Shown piece by piece: positions 5,554 to 7,904 of a stretch of DNA of 7,904 bases. Under the pieces are notes generated by a model. That model was not told the DNA's origin. It ran no database searches and saw only the letters and a list, made by a program, of their open reading frames with translations. The position numbers were made by a program, and so were the translations under genes. Where the stretch lies: the NCBI GenBank assembly GCA_025937035.1, contig JAICSG010000162.1, positions 1 to 7,904 of the forward strand. Reading direction: 5' to 3'. This stretch comes from Thermoanaerobaculia bacterium. Lineage in GTDB: Bacteria > Acidobacteriota > Thermoanaerobaculia > Multivoradales > UBA5704. Within the stretch, counting starts at the first letter, position 1; each line of letters begins with the position of its first letter.

Positions 5554-6455
5554 CAAGAGTCGGCCCCCTGCCGCTCGACGGCGTACCAGATGTCGAGAAA
5601 CTGCGCCGTCTCGGCCACGTCGTGGACCCGCACGATGGCGGCTCCCTGGCTCGCGGCCCAGGCCGCGGCGGCGAGGCTGCCGCCAAGCCGGCGCTCGGGG
5701 GGCGTGTCGGGCCGGGCGGAGGCCCGCGCAAGGAAGCTCTTGCGGCTGGCCCCCAGGAGGAGCGGCCGGCCGAGGGTCTGAAGCTCGTCCAGGCGGCGGA
5801 TCAGGGCCAGGTTCTGCTCCCAGGTCTTGCCGAAACCGATCCCGGGATCGAGCACGAGCTGCTCCTCGGCGACCCGCAAGCCCACCGCCCGCCGGACGGC
5901 GTCCCCGAGCTCGGCGCGCACCTCGCCCAGGAGATCCTGGAAATGGATGCCCCGCTGCATGGTGGCGAGATCGCCCCGGCTGTGCATCAGCACCAGCGGG
6001 CACCCCGCCGCCGCCACGGCCTCGCCGAGGCTGGGGTCGGAGAGGGCCGTCACGTCGTTGATCAGGTCGGCGCCGGCCGCGAGGGCTCGGGCGGCTACCT
6101 CCCCCTTGCGGGTGTCGACCGAGATCGGCGCGTCCGGGGCGGCGCGCAGAGCTTCCAGGACAGGGAGCAGGCGGGCGGCCTCCTCCTCGGGAGAAACCGT
6201 CCGCGCCCCCTCCCCATAGACGCCGCCGCCCGGGCGCGTCGACTCGGCGCCGAGGTCGAGGATCTCGGCCCCATCGGCGAGCATGCGCAGGCCCTGCTCC
6301 ACGGCGCGGGGCGGATCGAGCCAGAGGCCGCCGTCGCTGAACGAGTCGGGGGTGAGATTGAGGATGCCCATCACCCGCGGGCGCCCTCCCAATTCGAGGG
6401 AGCGCTGGCGGGGCAGGCGCAGGGTCCAGGCTCGGGTGAGGGTCGCGGTCTCCAT
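5553..6455 (-). CDS. folP: Dihydropteroate synthase FolP
   Basis: FolP joins 6-hydroxymethyl-7,8-dihydropterin pyrophosphate to p-aminobenzoate in cytoplasmic folate synthesis, and is the sulfonamide target. The 300-residue protein (E. coli 282) is a TIM barrel with the full motif set: MGILNLTPDSFSDGG (29-43), LDLGAESTRPGG (67-78), SVDTRK (112-117), INDV (132-135), LMHSRG (156-161), DPGIGFGKT (203-211), LLGASRKSF (233-241) and VRVHDV (275-280). The extra length is mostly at the N-terminus. ATG 6455 lacks a good Shine-Dalgarno site, but no better start precedes the first motif. It is the first gene of the folP-cdaA-cdaR-glmM unit. A terminator separates it from ftsH, and I see no convincing promoter in the 50 bases between, so expression may depend on readthrough or a non-consensus promoter. 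Confidence 0.96.
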   Translation of the reverse strand: METATLTRAWTLRLPRQRSLELGGRPRVMGILNLTPDSFSDGGLWLDPPRAVEQGLRMLADGAEILDLGAESTRPGGGVYGEGARTVSPEEEAARLLPVLEALRAAPDAPISVDTRKGEVAARALAAGADLINDVTALSDPSLGEAVAAAGCPLVLMHSRGDLATMQRGIHFQDLLGEVRAELGDAVRRAVGLRVAEEQLVLDPGIGFGKTWEQNLALIRRLDELQTLGRPLLLGASRKSFLARASARPDTPPERRLGGSLAAAAWAASQGAAIVRVHDVAETAQFLDIWYAVERQGADS

Positions 6456-6507
6456 CCAGGGGGTGAGGGCGAGGGGCCCGGTCCCAAGTCTATCGCAGCC
6501 AGGAGCA

Positions 6508-6536
6508 AGAAAAAGGGCGGGGACTTGTCCCCGCCC
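6508..6536 (-). terminator. Intrinsic terminator after ftsH, possibly a dispersed palindrome
   Basis: On the minus strand GGGCGGGGAC (6536-6527) pairs perfectly with GTCCCCGCCC (6524-6515) around a minimal AA loop, and TTTTTC TT follows at once (6514-6507). That is a textbook Rho-independent terminator 27 bases beyond the ftsH stop. It would uncouple ftsH from folP. The flanking TAGGGGCGGGG-type sequence resembles G+C-rich palindromes that occur in many copies in some genomes, so it may also be a repeat; this cannot be tested in one window. Confidence 0.88.
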
Positions 6537-6563
6537 CTACGTTCCCGCCCGGTGGGGCAGGCC

Positions 6564-7904
<1,341 letters not shown>

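Noticed and set aside
4774..5781. Plus-strand open frame (335 codons) opposite cdaA and the end of folP
   Set aside because: The translation is a mirror of the real genes (runs of Val, Asp, Gln and Gly), and both opposing genes have intact catalytic motifs.
5554..6003. Upstream extension of cdaA to give a 410-residue protein
   Set aside because: The extra part is Arg/Pro/Gly-rich, overlaps folP in another frame, and precedes a normal CdaA N-terminus whose ATG overlaps the folP stop.
6456..6514. Sigma-70 promoter for folP
   Set aside because: TAGACT could serve as a -10 box, but the sequence 16 bases upstream (TTTTTC) matches the -35 consensus poorly and belongs to the terminator T run.

Overview
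This is a G+C-rich stretch of a bacterial chromosome carrying ordinary housekeeping genes plus one unusual secreted-protein gene. Coding density, short spacers, stop/start overlaps and Shine-Dalgarno sites all say bacterium. A sigma-54-type activator, a CdaA/CdaR c-di-AMP module, and ftsH-folP next to cdaA-cdaR-glmM suggest a Gram-negative lineage such as Acidobacteriota or one of the former Deltaproteobacteria. I lean to Acidobacteriota, but this is inference from gene content, not a marker-based placement.

Left arm, plus strand (1-1442). The window opens inside a sigma-54-dependent transcriptional activator (2-481, N-terminus missing). A small 71-residue protein of unknown function (490-705) and pdxJ, pyridoxine 5'-phosphate synthase (705-1442), follow in tight succession, the last two overlapping as TGATG. 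The pdxJ stop codon opens a strong G+C-rich hairpin (1441-1469) in the 34-bp gap to a converging gene.

Centre, minus strand (1477-2679). An exported protein of 358 residues has a Sec signal peptide, a cysteine-free middle region and a C-terminal domain with 20 cysteines in about 150 residues. It has its own near-consensus sigma-70 promoter (TTGACA, 17 bp, TATAAC), a roughly 90-nt leader that can fold, and a strong Shine-Dalgarno site. It resembles no family I can name and is the best candidate here for something undescribed.

Right arm, minus strand (2712-7904), read from right to left: ftsH (N-terminus beyond the window), an intrinsic terminator, then folP, cdaA, cdaR and glmM. The last four are joined by 1- or 4-base stop/start overlaps (TGATG, ATGA, TTGA) and are surely one translationally coupled operon. 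They provide folate synthesis (folP), c-di-AMP synthesis and its regulator (cdaA, cdaR), and glucosamine-1-phosphate for peptidoglycan and LPS (glmM). The order merges the ftsH-folP-glmM cluster of proteobacteria with the cdaA-cdaR-glmM cluster of Firmicutes.

No tRNA, rRNA, CRISPR array, insertion sequence or phage gene was seen. The only gene-free stretch over 100 bp besides the ftsH-folP gap is 2554-2711, which holds the promoter and leader described above.
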